Positions 8,771 to 18,280 are shown, counted from the first letter of the stretch. The stretch: 64,000 nucleotides of DNA from Duncaniella freteri (GCF_004766125.1 NZ_SJSA01000001.1:992001-1056000), one strand, 5' to 3'. The notes: generated from the sequence alone by a model not told the origin. Numbers and translations: made by a program.

Positions 8771-9499
8771 ATGCACAATAACTGCTCGGACAATACCCAT
8801 AAGGCTCATGACTCTGGTCACGAATCCGACATAACAGAGCGACTACGATATATAATGCAGCAAAAGCACCTGACTCAGCGCAAATTAGCCCACATGCTCA
8901 GGCTTGACCCATCCAACCTCTCCAAAGTGATGACAGGAAAACTGCCATTTACCGAAGGTCTGATCAACCGTATTGTGGTCGACCTGGGGATATCAAAGCC
9001 ATGGCTCCGCGACGGGGCAGGCGTACCATATGACAAACCAGCCTTGACCCATGAGATAGCCGTGAGTGCAGAAAGCATGCAACCTGTCAACAACTCACCG
9101 GGAGGAGTGCCGGTATATGACATAGATGTCACGGCAGGATGCAGAAATCTTGAACAGATATTCAGCGAGACTCACCCCATAGGAATGGTCAACATTCCTC
9201 AACTCCCGCCCGACTCGCATCTGGTCAAGGTGAGAGGCGATAGCATGAGCCCGCGCATCAATAACGGCGGATATGTAGCGATCCGTCCCATACGTGATCC
9301 GCGCAACATATTCTGGGGACAGATATATGTAGTGCAATTGGACGAATACAGGCTTATTAAATATATACGCCGCCATAACGACCCTGACATGGTAATCCTC
9401 CATAGCGACAATCCTGCCTACGACGACATGGATGTGGACCGCCGTGATATCCGCGCGCTCTACATCGTAGAGGCGATCCTCAACTATGAAGTAAGTTAA
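8771..9499 (+). CDS. XRE-family regulator with S24 (LexA-like) peptidase domain
   Basis: A 242-residue regulator. Residues about 20-75 form a helix-turn-helix (LTQRKLAHMLRLDPSNLSKV). Residues about 112-242 form an S24 peptidase fold of the LexA/phage repressor type: VKVRGDSMSPRINNGGYV holds the candidate nucleophile Ser158, and EYRLIKYIRR holds the candidate general base Lys197, 39 residues later. An Ala122-Gly123 pair at the start of the S24 domain (VTAGC) sits where self-cleavage occurs in LexA relatives. The gene lies directly upstream of sufCDS in the same direction, with its own promoter carrying a site shared with the sufC promoter. Regulation of Fe-S assembly is therefore likely but unproven. 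Confidence 0.85.
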   Translation: MHNNCSDNTHKAHDSGHESDITERLRYIMQQKHLTQRKLAHMLRLDPSNLSKVMTGKLPFTEGLINRIVVDLGISKPWLRDGAGVPYDKPALTHEIAVSAESMQPVNNSPGGVPVYDIDVTAGCRNLEQIFSETHPIGMVNIPQLPPDSHLVKVRGDSMSPRINNGGYVAIRPIRDPRNIFWGQIYVVQLDEYRLIKYIRRHNDPDMVILHSDNPAYDDMDVDRRDIRALYIVEAILNYEVS

Positions 9500-9580
9500 A
9501 TGATGGGCAACAAAAACTTTTTTGCTGTCCCTTCCAGACTCATGATAACGCCTGAAGAACCAAACTGGCAGCGGAAATGT

Positions 9581-9621
9581 TTGGGCATAAATAAGAATGT
9601 TAGTAAATTTGTCAACAAATT
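9581..9621 (+). promoter_or_regulatory. Promoter of sufCDS with overlapping palindromic operator
   Basis: TTG at 9581-9583 and TAAATTTG at 9604-9611 (20-base spacer) match the Bacteroidota consensus. A palindrome of 7-bp arms around CA (9606-9621) starts inside the -7 box and runs over the predicted start of transcription, so a bound protein would block the promoter. The leader before the sufC ATG is only about 20 bases. The same block occurs upstream of the S24 gene (8716-8734). Confidence 0.6.
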
Positions 9622-9638
9622 AGGAAAATAATATAATT

Positions 9639-10403
9639 ATGAGCGATATATTACTTGAAGTGCGCGACCTTCATGCGTCCGTGGAAGGGAAAGAGATACT
9701 CAAAGGTGTCAATCTCACCATCCGCGAAGGTGAGGTCCACGCCATAATGGGCCCCAACGGTTCGGGCAAGAGCACCCTGTCGGGAGTTCTCGCAGGCAAT
9801 CCTGCCTACACCGTCACAGCTGGAGAAGCAAGCCTGCACGGAGTGGAACTGCTGAATCTTCCACCCGAAACCCGCAGCCACGAAGGTCTGTTCCTGTCAT
9901 TCCAGTATCCGGTGGAGATACCCGGAGTATCGATGGTCAATTTCATGCGTGCCGCAGTGAACGCAAAGCGCAAATACCTCAATCAAGAACCTCTCAGCGC
10001 AAGCGAATTCCTCAAACTCATGCGCCAGAAACGCGAGATCGTGGAGCTTGACAACAAGCTCGCATCCCGCTCGGTCAACGAAGGATTCTCAGGAGGAGAG
10101 AAGAAACGTAACGAGATATTCCAGATGGCGGTCCTTGAACCTCGCCTCGCAATTCTGGACGAGACCGACTCCGGGCTTGACATCGACGCCCTGAGAGTAG
10201 TGGCAGGAGGAGTCAACAAACTAAAGACCTCCAAGAACGCTACAATCGTGATCACACACTACCAGCGACTTCTCGATTATATCAAACCCGACTTCGTGCA
10301 TATCCTCTACAAAGGACGCATCGTAAAGACCGGCGGCCCCGAGCTCGCACTCGAACTTGAGGAACGCGGATATGACTGGATCAAGGAGGAAAACAAGGAT
10401 TAA
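9639..10403 (+). CDS. sufC: Fe-S cluster assembly ATPase SufC
   Basis: A 254-residue ABC-type ATPase that powers the SufBCD scaffold for Fe-S cluster assembly. Walker A is GPNGSGKST, the signature is [10 protein letters not shown] (SufC-type, with the lysine pair), and Walker B is [12 protein letters not shown]. It is full length and followed 1 base later by sufD. Unusually, sufB, normally adjacent in this phylum, does not precede it: the upstream gene is the S24 regulator. Confidence 0.96.
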   Translation: MSDILLEVRDLHASVEGKEILKGVNLTIREGEVHAIMGPNGSGKSTLSGVLAGNPAYTVTAGEASLHGVELLNLPPETRSHEGLFLSFQYPVEIPGVSMVNFMRAAVNAKRKYLNQEPLSASEFLKLMRQKREIVELDNKLASRSVNEGFSGGEKKRNEIFQMAVLEPRLAILDETDSGLDIDALRVVAGGVNKLKTSKNATIVITHYQRLLDYIKPDFVHILYKGRIVKTGGPELALELEERGYDWIKEENKD

Positions 10404-10404
10404 C

Positions 10405-11751
10405 ATGAACGCACTCACACAATATATCGATCTCTACGACTCCGCCCGCCAGGCAATACACGCATCAGGAGGTGATCCCCTCAACTCTATGCGTGATGGA
10501 TGCCGCAGAATCCTCGGGATGGATGGAGCCGGACTCCCGACAAAACATACCGAGGGTTTTGAAAAGACTTCGATAGAGGATATGTTTGCGCCGGATTACG
10601 GCGTGAACGTCAACCGCATAGGCATACCTGTCGACATCGCTGCCACATTCCGCTGCGATGTCCCCAATCTTTCCACTCTCCAGGCCACAGTGGTCAATGA
10701 CAAGTTCATCCCATCAGCCGGGCTTGACGACAAACTGCCTTCAGGGATCAGATTCATGTCACTCGCACATGCTTCAAAAGAGATGCCCGATGTGGTGTCA
10801 CGCTATTACGGCTCTGCCGCAACACTTGGAGATGAATCAGTGGCTCTCAACACTATGATGGTGCAGGACGGAGTGTTCATCCACATACCTCGCGGTGTGC
10901 GGTCCGACAAGGCATTACAGCTTGTCAACATCTTCTCCTCCCCCACCCCGCTCGCCGCATTCCGTCGCGTGCTGATTGTAGCGGAGGAGGATTCCGAGCT
11001 AAAGCTCCTTGTGTGCGACCACACCCAGGACCGCACCCAAAGCTATCTGGCATCACAGGTCATCGAGATTATCGCCGGACGAAACGCATGCCTGGAGATG
11101 TGCATGATAGAGGAATCGTCACAACTCACATCACGTTACTCACGCATGTTTGTAAAGCAGGAGCAGGGAAGCAATGTCACCATCAACAACACCACTCTCA
11201 CCTGTGGGACATCACGCAACGATTTTGATGTAGAGCTTGCCGGAGAGCACTGCGAATGCCACCTGAGCGGCATGGCTATCGGAAGCGGACACATGCACAT
11301 AGACAATGACACTTCAGTGTTCCACCGCGCCCCTCGATGCAAGAGCAACCAGCTGTTCAAATATGTGCTCGACGAAGAGTCGGACGGAGCCTTCGAAGGT
11401 AGCATCACAGTCACACCCTCAGCACCCTACACCGAAGCCTACCAGAGCAACCGCAACATTCTGGCAAGCGGATCGGCCCGTATGCACTGCAAACCACAGC
11501 TCATCATCAACAACGACGAGGTGAAATGCAGCCATGGAGCCACAACAGGGCAGATCGACGAGGACGCACTCTTCTACATGCGCTCACGCGGCATTTCCGA
11601 GGAAGAGGGTCGACGCATGCTCATGCAGGCATTCATGATCGATGTCATCGACACTGTGCGCATCCCGGGGCTACAGGACAGGCTGCGCCACCTTGTTGAC
11701 CGACGTTTCTCAGGCTCGCTCGGCAATTGCGAGACATGCCGTACCATTTAG
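10405..11751 (+). CDS. sufD: Fe-S cluster assembly protein SufD
   Basis: A 448-residue scaffold subunit with the SufB/SufD beta-helix core (MVQDGVFIHIPRGVRSDKALQLVN, FHRAPRCKSNQLFKYVLD, CKPQLIINNDEVKCSHGATTG). It is SufD rather than SufB: SufB is longer and carries an N-terminal Cys-rich segment not seen here, while the QLIINNDEVKCSHGAT ending is shared by both. The ATG at 10405 is 1 base after the sufC stop, so the two are translationally coupled. It acts in the cytoplasm with SufC and a SufB encoded elsewhere. Confidence 0.93.
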   Translation: MNALTQYIDLYDSARQAIHASGGDPLNSMRDGCRRILGMDGAGLPTKHTEGFEKTSIEDMFAPDYGVNVNRIGIPVDIAATFRCDVPNLSTLQATVVNDKFIPSAGLDDKLPSGIRFMSLAHASKEMPDVVSRYYGSAATLGDESVALNTMMVQDGVFIHIPRGVRSDKALQLVNIFSSPTPLAAFRRVLIVAEEDSELKLLVCDHTQDRTQSYLASQVIEIIAGRNACLEMCMIEESSQLTSRYSRMFVKQEQGSNVTINNTTLTCGTSRNDFDVELAGEHCECHLSGMAIGSGHMHIDNDTSVFHRAPRCKSNQLFKYVLDEESDGAFEGSITVTPSAPYTEAYQSNRNILASGSARMHCKPQLIINNDEVKCSHGATTGQIDEDALFYMRSRGISEEEGRRMLMQAFMIDVIDTVRIPGLQDRLRHLVDRRFSGSLGNCETCRTI

Positions 11752-11762
11752 CGGAATTGATC

Positions 11763-12980
11763 ATGGATATCGACAAGATTCGTTCGGAATTCCCGATACT
11801 TGCCCGGAAGCTTTACAACCGTCCGCTGGTCTATCTCGACAACACCGCCACATCACAGACCCCCGACATCGTGGTCAATGAAATAGTCAGGGACTACACC
11901 ACGACAAAGGCCAATGTGCACCGCGGTGTGCACACTCTGTCGCAGGAAGCGACCGATCTTCAGGAGACAGCGCGTGTCCGCATCAAAGAGTGGATCAACG
12001 CACGAAGCACAAGCGAAGTGATATTCACCCGAGGCACCACCGAGTCACTCAACCTTGTGGCATCCTCATTCGGCGGCATGATGCTGAATGAGGGCGACGA
12101 GCTTATTCTGACCGTGATGGAGCATCATGCCAACATCGTGCCGTGGCAGCTTCTCCGCGACCGCATAGGATTCAGTATCAAGGTTGTCACCATCAACCAT
12201 AGAGGCGAGCTTGACCTCGACGCATATCGTTCGATGTTCAACGAGCGCACAAAGCTTGTGAGCGTGTGCCACGCATCCAACGTGCTCGGAACAATCAATC
12301 CGGTCAAGGCTATGATAGCCGAGGCGCATAGCCACGGTGTGCCGGTTGTGATCGACGGCGCGCAAGCCACTCCGCATTTCCGCATTGACGTGCAGGACCT
12401 CGACGCGGATTTCTATGCATTTTCAGCCCACAAAATGTACGGTCCCACAGGTGTGGGCGTGCTCTACGGCAAAGAAAAATGGCTTGAGAAAATGCCTCCC
12501 TATCAAGGCGGCGGAGAGATGATCGAATCTGTATCGTTCGAAAAGACAACTTTTGCCGAACTTCCATACAAATTCGAGGCAGGCACCCCCGACTTCATAG
12601 GAATCTCCGCTCTATCCAAAGCCATCGACTTCCTACAGAGAACAGGCATAGAGAACATCGCCGCACACGAGCACAAGCTTCTCGAATACACCACCAGGCG
12701 AATGCTTGATGAAATCCCCGATGTAAGGATATTCGGCGAGGCATCCGACAAATGCGCCATAATATCATTCCTCGTAGGCAACATACACCATTACGACATG
12801 GGAATGCTCCTTGACAAGCTCGGAGTCGCGGTACGCACAGGACACCACTGCGCACAACCGCTTATGACTCATTTCGGAATGGAGGGTGTGGCACGCGCAT
12901 CATTCGCCGTATACAATACATTTGAGGAATGCGATGCATTCCTCGACGCCCTAAAGCGGGTGACTGCAATACTACAATAG
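11763..12980 (+). CDS. sufS: Cysteine desulfurase SufS
   Basis: A 405-residue PLP enzyme that takes sulfur from cysteine for Fe-S assembly. YLDNTATSQTPDIVV is near the start, the PLP lysine lies in AFSAHKMYGPTGVG, and the sulfur-accepting Cys lies in RTGHHCAQPLM, characteristic of the SufS/CsdA group. The start at 11763 follows the sufD stop by 11 bases. It is the last gene of the suf unit, which ends at the hairpin at 13002-13048. Confidence 0.95.
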   Translation: MDIDKIRSEFPILARKLYNRPLVYLDNTATSQTPDIVVNEIVRDYTTTKANVHRGVHTLSQEATDLQETARVRIKEWINARSTSEVIFTRGTTESLNLVASSFGGMMLNEGDELILTVMEHHANIVPWQLLRDRIGFSIKVVTINHRGELDLDAYRSMFNERTKLVSVCHASNVLGTINPVKAMIAEAHSHGVPVVIDGAQATPHFRIDVQDLDADFYAFSAHKMYGPTGVGVLYGKEKWLEKMPPYQGGGEMIESVSFEKTTFAELPYKFEAGTPDFIGISALSKAIDFLQRTGIENIAAHEHKLLEYTTRRMLDEIPDVRIFGEASDKCAIISFLVGNIHHYDMGMLLDKLGVAVRTGHHCAQPLMTHFGMEGVARASFAVYNTFEECDAFLDALKRVTAILQ

Positions 12981-13001
12981 CATCAATTACATAGCTATCG
13001 C

Positions 13002-13048
13002 AATTACACAGTCGGCATTGATTATTTGTCAATGCCGACTGTGTAATT
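13002..13048 (+). terminator. Hairpin terminator after sufS
   Basis: A perfect 20-bp inverted repeat (13002-13021 with 13029-13048) with a 7-base loop lies 21 bases after the sufS stop. The following sequence is AT-rich but lacks a long T run. Confidence 0.7.
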
Positions 13049-13079
13049 ATCAATTAATTTACTTAAGCTGCGTCAGCCA

Positions 13080-13739
13080 TTGGCAATAGCCGATTCGATA
13101 GGTTGCGACCGCACAGTCAGGGATTTCTACCTTACATCGATATGCCTTAACGAACTGGAGCATACCTATGTCCCATTCCAGGAAGAAAGATTGAAATTCA
13201 TAATGAATGAACTCTCGCTCCCGATTGCAAAAAAGCGTGTGATGGAAGCAAACGACAAATGCATAGCCCTGATGAACAGAAATATCGATAACTCCCTAAG
13301 CATTAAGCCATCATCGGACTTTGAAAACATGAGTGACGGAGAGAAGATATTCAGCAAAATTATCGAACCTTACCGTGGTAAAATAATTCTCACGGACATA
13401 TGGGGCATATGGTGCGGTCCATGCGTACAGGCACTGAAAAACTCCAAAGAGGAATTCGAGCGTCTGAAACCGTATGACATAATATACCTGTATCTTGCAA
13501 ACAACAGCCGGGAAGACGGCTGGAAGAACATAATAAAGGAAAATGATCTCATAGGGGACAATATCGTGCATTACAATCTTCCGGACGACCAACAGAAAGC
13601 CATTGAAAGCTACTTAGGTGTGCATTCATACCCCACTTACAGACTTATTGACCAGGAGGGTAATATCATAAATCTCAATGTCGACCCAAGAAATCTCGAC
13701 ACTATTGAGAATATAATAAAACAGATCTATAAGAAATGA
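13080..13739 (+). pseudogene. 5'-truncated thioredoxin/TlpA-family protein
   Basis: An open frame of about 219 residues whose second half is a TlpA-like thioredoxin fold: GKIILTDIWGIWCGPCVQALK carries the CGPC redox pair, and HSYPTYRLIDQEGNI is the cis-Pro region. Bacteroidota relatives are normally larger exported proteins with a signal peptide and an N-terminal domain. Here there is no ATG near the start, no signal peptide, and the frame runs upstream into the sufS terminator hairpin. The first in-frame ATG is at 13203. It looks like the 3' remnant of a deleted gene; base composition is more AT-rich than its neighbours. Translation from a TTG at 13080 cannot be excluded. Confidence 0.6.
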
Positions 13740-13760
13740 ATCATCCCGGATTTCGAGGTG

Positions 13761-14723
13761 TCAAAACATCATCCGGACAAGCATCCATGTGAGACGTCCG
13801 AACCATAGATTATGCCGGTAAATCATACGCATCCTGCGGGGATGGCGTGTGCGTGACATCACTGCATCATACACCCCCGAGGCGAGACGCTGAGACCTGT
13901 CACGGCAAGCATCCTCCGCCACACGAGCCTCGCGCGCATACTGCGCCGCAAGGATCATAGCCCGCGCATCGAGCCAGTCAAGCATCTGCCGCCTTCGGGA
14001 GTCATCATCCGGCAACACCAGGAATAAAGACCTTATGGCATCAAGAGACCTCTCCCACCGTTCAGGATGATCACTGAAACGGAGCCCAGATATGGATTGC
14101 TCCTGCTGATATGTGATGACCGAAGGTTCGCCGTGCAACTTCACTACAGAGGCACTGTCGGCACTTAGAATGAGCCTCACTCCGAGCTCGAAATCATTCC
14201 ATCCAGGCAGAGACTCATTCCATCCGCCTGCATTTCGGAACAGGGCTGTCCTGGCAATATAACGCTGAGTGGAAAGCGAGCCCCGAAACAGATGATGGAA
14301 CATCACATCCCCGCCATCCATAAAATATAGCCTGCGAGCTGAACCGTCAAGGAAGCGAGTGATTATATCTCGCCCTATTATAGCAGCCTCAGGATAAGCA
14401 TCAACAGCCTCGGCGAAATCAGCGATATGCGTCCGCAGCATTACATCGTCCGAGTCAAAGAACATGGTCCATTCCGTATCCACTTCTTTCAGCCCACGGT
14501 TGCGCGCGGCACAAGCTCCGGGGTTCGGCTCCGTGACAACTGACACATGGCTCTTTCCCTTAGCCCACTCACAGGCTATCCCAAGCGACGAATCGGTAGA
14601 GTTATTGTCGACAATCACCACCCTCTCCGGAGCCATAGTCTGCGCGTCAATACTCGCGAGAGTACGCCCAAGGGTGTGAGCCCGATTGTACACCGGAATC
14701 ACTATGGAAACGTGAGCTGGCAT
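13761..14723 (-). CDS. Family 2 glycosyltransferase
   Basis: A 320-residue GT-A fold enzyme. VSIVIPVYNRAHTLGRTLASI is the N-terminal nucleotide-binding strand, VIVDNNSTDSS follows, and TMFFDSDDVM carries the DxD-type metal site. GGWNESLPGWNDFELGVRL is the acceptor-side motif typical of GT2 enzymes. No signal peptide or membrane segment is seen, so it is likely cytoplasmic and adds a sugar to a surface polysaccharide or lipid-linked glycan. It lies downstream of gldN in the T9SS cluster with a 14-base gap. Since T9SS cargo in relatives is anchored to a glycan-modified lipid, a link is possible but unproven. Donor and acceptor are unknown. Confidence 0.85.
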   Translation of the reverse strand: MPAHVSIVIPVYNRAHTLGRTLASIDAQTMAPERVVIVDNNSTDSSLGIACEWAKGKSHVSVVTEPNPGACAARNRGLKEVDTEWTMFFDSDDVMLRTHIADFAEAVDAYPEAAIIGRDIITRFLDGSARRLYFMDGGDVMFHHLFRGSLSTQRYIARTALFRNAGGWNESLPGWNDFELGVRLILSADSASVVKLHGEPSVITYQQEQSISGLRFSDHPERWERSLDAIRSLFLVLPDDDSRRRQMLDWLDARAMILAAQYAREARVAEDACRDRSQRLASGVYDAVMSRTRHPRRMRMIYRHNLWFGRLTWMLVRMMF

Positions 14724-14737
14724 AAAAAGTATTTTTA

Positions 14738-15886
14738 TCAGTTACGCTTGCGGTTGTTCCTCACCGAGCGTGTGGCTGTGGAGCGTGACTTTACAGCCTT
14801 GGGTTTCTTCACCTTGGCAGGCTTGCTTTTTGAAGCAGCACTCTTCACCCCGCGTTTTGAACGTGACACCCTTGCACTGCTCCTCCCGCTGTCACCGCTG
14901 TCAGCCGAAATCCCTTCACTGCCATCCTCTGTTCCGGCAGCAATCGCTGCTGCCTTGTCAGCAGCTTCGCGCCTGGCAGCAAGCTCGTCAAGCGAAGGCA
15001 CCCACAGCTTCTTCTCATAGCTGTCGAGACGGTTCTGGATACTGTCGCGAGCACGTGCCAGATCGTCAGGATCGGGATGCAGCTGCATGAGCGACTTGTT
15101 CTTGAGATTGCGAGTCTTATAAATGTCACCGTCATAAAGCCCCAGGCGAAAATAATCATCGTAGCTATGGCGTGCAAGATTATTGTCGTCGTCAGTGAAT
15201 ATGTACTGGGATGCTATCCATGGCCGCAAGTCATCATACCTTACCCAAAACATCGGATACTTCACAGCCTCGGCTCCGAAATCTCCGGCACGATGCAGCA
15301 CCGGACAGACAGCCTCAACCCGGGTGCTGACACGATTGGACCTGCGGTCAAATTCCCATCGCTCAATGATATAGTAGCTCAGCACCTCCGAGGCGGGGAT
15401 ATCTGACTCATCGATAGAAAATTTTGGATTCTTCTCGGTGGATCCTTTGGCATCCTTATGAAGGATATAGAACCTGTCGAGGATATCACGCATCTTCACC
15501 TTATATTCATCGGTAAACCTCTCACGTCCGTCAAGATACTCGTAAGCCGAGAGCTGACCGTCGGCCATACGCTTCATTATTATGCGAAACAGATTGTCCT
15601 GCCCCTCTACAACCTCATCAGGATAATACAACGCGCCGTTGGCATCCTTGGTGAGATCAAGACTGCGGTACATCACACGCATCCACTGCAATTCGCTGTC
15701 ATCGGACGAGGAGAGAGAATTATCAATATGCGACTGCATACGCTGTGTCACGCCCGGAGCTGAGGACCGGGCATTCCTCTCAGACACCTTACGGCGCACA
15801 ACTGTTGAAGCAGTAGAGGATGCATCCTGCGCAAACACACATATAGCTGCGAGAAGAGCAATGGCTGTGAGAAGAATTTTCTTCAT
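14738..15886 (-). CDS. gldN: Type IX secretion protein GldN/PorN
   Basis: A 382-residue exported protein (signal peptide ending AICVFAQ) of the GldN/PorN family, which forms the periplasmic ring of the type IX secretion system with GldK. Recognisable segments are MYRSLDLTKDANGALYYP, YYIIERWEFDRRSNR and PMFWVRYDDLRPW. The last 60 or so residues are a strongly basic Lys/Ser/Ala/Arg-rich tail, probably disordered. It is the last T9SS core gene of the operon, in the order porT-porP-gldK-gldL-gldM-gldN. Confidence 0.92.
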   Translation of the reverse strand: MKKILLTAIALLAAICVFAQDASSTASTVVRRKVSERNARSSAPGVTQRMQSHIDNSLSSSDDSELQWMRVMYRSLDLTKDANGALYYPDEVVEGQDNLFRIIMKRMADGQLSAYEYLDGRERFTDEYKVKMRDILDRFYILHKDAKGSTEKNPKFSIDESDIPASEVLSYYIIERWEFDRRSNRVSTRVEAVCPVLHRAGDFGAEAVKYPMFWVRYDDLRPWIASQYIFTDDDNNLARHSYDDYFRLGLYDGDIYKTRNLKNKSLMQLHPDPDDLARARDSIQNRLDSYEKKLWVPSLDELAARREAADKAAAIAAGTEDGSEGISADSGDSGRSSARVSRSKRGVKSAASKSKPAKVKKPKAVKSRSTATRSVRNNRKRN

Positions 15887-15939
15887 ATATTTTGATTTAC
15901 AGGGTTACGGCATGACGCCCTACCTAATAAGATTACATG

Positions 15940-17505
15940 TCAATTCACTATTATTTCCATAGGCGACAACACTCGCTCGATACCGTCAGGACCCTTTGCA
16001 CGGATGCGTGAGATATAGAACCGCTTACCGCGTGAAAGCCTCTTCAACCGGTCGCGCTGACGCGGACTGAAATCAGCCCCCTGAGACACTTCAGGGATGG
16101 CATTGCCCATCTGGTCAAAGAATACGGTCTCAAAACCGAGCACACGGAAGTCAATATCGAGCATGTCATCGTCAATCGCCGCGCCTATACCCGGAGCAGA
16201 TGCAAGCGCGGACTTGGATATGGGCTTTCCCCCGCGGTAACGGTTGCCGGTGCCATCGGGAGCTGTCAGCGTAATGTAAGCGGCAGGATCAGGGAGCCTG
16301 CGCACCCTGAATGTGGAAGATGCGACATTCTGCCTCACACCGTCAATCTCGGCTGAGACTGTCACTGTGGCGTCCACCCCCACTTTGTCAGGACGCGCCA
16401 CCCATCCGTTTCCCTGGCGGGAGAGTGTACCGTTGGTCATGACGGCTGACACATCCTTAGTCGGAACACCCGGCACTGAGATGCTCACAGGATTGTTTAT
16501 ACCGGCATACAGGACATTCATCATCGTGGCAGAAACCGTTGCAGTAGGCTCCATAACAGTGTAGGAGGAACTGAACGGATGACGGCTTACCGAACCGTCG
16601 CCATGCCCTACCTCTATATAACCGGAATAATCGAATGTGCCTACATTGGAAGCCGTGAACTCATATGTCCCCTTGCCTCCGGAGAGTTTGTCCCCGCCAA
16701 TGAATATATCGGGACGAGCAGTAGTATCCACGGCGGCAAGCACTATGGCCGCCGAGTACCTGCCACCCCGCATCACCATGCGTGACTGAGGCACTACAAA
16801 TGCATTAAGCTCGTTTACACGCACATCCCCGGCATCGACCGCAGCCAGCAGTCCTGCAAGAGCCTCACCCTCGGCATAGCATATGTCATTCTGAAGCTTG
16901 GTGAGAAGTGTCACGGCGGCCACCACAGGCTGATTCTCAAACTTAGACTCCTCCCACTTCTGATCCGCCGCGATTCCCTGACGCCGGAAAGGACGCGTGC
17001 TCAGCGATTCATCTATAAAAGCACGCTTCAAAGAATCCGTGACAAGCGATGTGACATAATCACGGTAAGTGTCGATTGAGGCCCTAAGCTTCTGCCCGCG
17101 CGACACCCCGGCTCCAAGCATCACTACCGACGCCGCATCAAGGTCGTCGCGGTGCCGTATATCATCGGGAGAGCCATCCTCTCCGTCGGCCTCCCTTATT
17201 ATCGCAAGTTTCAGAGTATCGACATGACGGTAGAGCTCACCGGCACGGCGACGCACATCCGAAGCCTTGTCAAGCCAGCGGGAACCTTTCTCGGGATTGT
17301 CAGCCGCAATCCTTTCAAGCCGTGAGTACAAGGCATCGTTACGCTCTATGACATTGACATTAGTACGTGCCAGGCCATCCTCAACCTGCACGAAGCCATC
17401 AAGGACATCGCTTGACACATTCAGTGCAAGCATAGCAGTCAGGACGATGTACATGAGGTTGATCATCCTCTGCCGTGGCGAAAGCCTGGTTACTGATTCT
17501 GACAT
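15940..17505 (-). CDS. gldM: Type IX secretion motor protein GldM/PorM
   Basis: A 521-residue inner membrane protein with one N-terminal helix (LMYIVLTAMLALNVS) and a long periplasmic part. It pairs with GldL to form the proton-driven T9SS motor. The N-terminus SPRQRMINLMYIVLTAMLAL is diagnostic. The periplasmic domains contain FKVGTPDFI-like beta-sandwich repeats characteristic of GldM, e.g. VSISVPGVPTKDVSA and YITLTAPDGTGNRYRGG. It lies between gldL and gldN, 46 and 53 bases away. Confidence 0.94.
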   Translation of the reverse strand: MSESVTRLSPRQRMINLMYIVLTAMLALNVSSDVLDGFVQVEDGLARTNVNVIERNDALYSRLERIAADNPEKGSRWLDKASDVRRRAGELYRHVDTLKLAIIREADGEDGSPDDIRHRDDLDAASVVMLGAGVSRGQKLRASIDTYRDYVTSLVTDSLKRAFIDESLSTRPFRRQGIAADQKWEESKFENQPVVAAVTLLTKLQNDICYAEGEALAGLLAAVDAGDVRVNELNAFVVPQSRMVMRGGRYSAAIVLAAVDTTARPDIFIGGDKLSGGKGTYEFTASNVGTFDYSGYIEVGHGDGSVSRHPFSSSYTVMEPTATVSATMMNVLYAGINNPVSISVPGVPTKDVSAVMTNGTLSRQGNGWVARPDKVGVDATVTVSAEIDGVRQNVASSTFRVRRLPDPAAYITLTAPDGTGNRYRGGKPISKSALASAPGIGAAIDDDMLDIDFRVLGFETVFFDQMGNAIPEVSQGADFSPRQRDRLKRLSRGKRFYISRIRAKGPDGIERVLSPMEIIVN

Positions 17506-17551
17506 CTCTTATCAGTTAATGATCGGACTGATGAAAACACAAAGGGCACCA

Positions 17552-18280
17552 TCATGAATTCCCGGAGCCCATAGCCCGAAGCATGTTTTCGTACACACGG
17601 TTAAGCTCCTGCATCTGACGGGTCATCTTCTCGGACTCCTCGCAATAGCGGGCTCCCTGAAGCGCACTTCTCTCATACATATACCTCACATCCTTGAGGT
17701 CGCGGTTGAGCTCACCCATCTGTTCGGCATATTCCTTTGACCCGGCTGTGACGGAAGCTGTGTTGTCGGCTATCGACTGACAGCTCTGAAGCAACGTCTC
17801 CGACACAGAATTGAGATTCTGCGTAATCCCTCGCAACCGTGCAAGCTGCTCCGATATAGCTGTCATCTGCTCCACATATGCCCCGTTCACGACCGTGACA
17901 TCCGGCTGAGCCATGACAGACGCGACATTCTCATTTTTCACGGGCACAGCTGCCGCATATGACCGCCCAGCTTCCCGAGGGACCTCTCCATCACCCTTTT
18001 CAAGTTCAGGAAACACCTCCTCCCAACGATAGTCCTTAGGGGGACGGTCAAAGGCTGTGATAATGAACATCAGCACCTCGGTGCCCATGCCTATGCACAG
18101 AAGAGTGTTTCCGCCGGGAAGGTGGATTATCTTGAACAGAGCCCCTAATATCACGATGGCGGCTCCGATACTGTAAGCAAAGTTGAACAGTCGCTGTCCC
18201 CCCTCCCACGTCATGATGGAGCGGTAACGGGATTTTATCTTTTCTTTATCCATAAACGGTGCAATGTCTGTATCAGCCAC
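17552..18280 (-). CDS. gldL: Type IX secretion motor protein GldL/PorL
   Basis: A 242-residue protein with two membrane helices near the N-terminus (FAYSIGAAIVILGALFKIIHLPG and LCIGMGTEVLMFIITAF). The acidic residue in the second helix, Glu68, corresponds to the conserved intramembrane Glu implicated in proton flow in GldL/PorL. The cytoplasmic C-terminal half is a predicted coiled coil (EQMTAISEQLARLRGITQN). It works with GldM to energise the T9SS. It lies 23 bases after gldK. Confidence 0.93.
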   Translation of the reverse strand: MADTDIAPFMDKEKIKSRYRSIMTWEGGQRLFNFAYSIGAAIVILGALFKIIHLPGGNTLLCIGMGTEVLMFIITAFDRPPKDYRWEEVFPELEKGDGEVPREAGRSYAAAVPVKNENVASVMAQPDVTVVNGAYVEQMTAISEQLARLRGITQNLNSVSETLLQSCQSIADNTASVTAGSKEYAEQMGELNRDLKDVRYMYERSALQGARYCEESEKMTRQMQELNRVYENMLRAMGSGNS

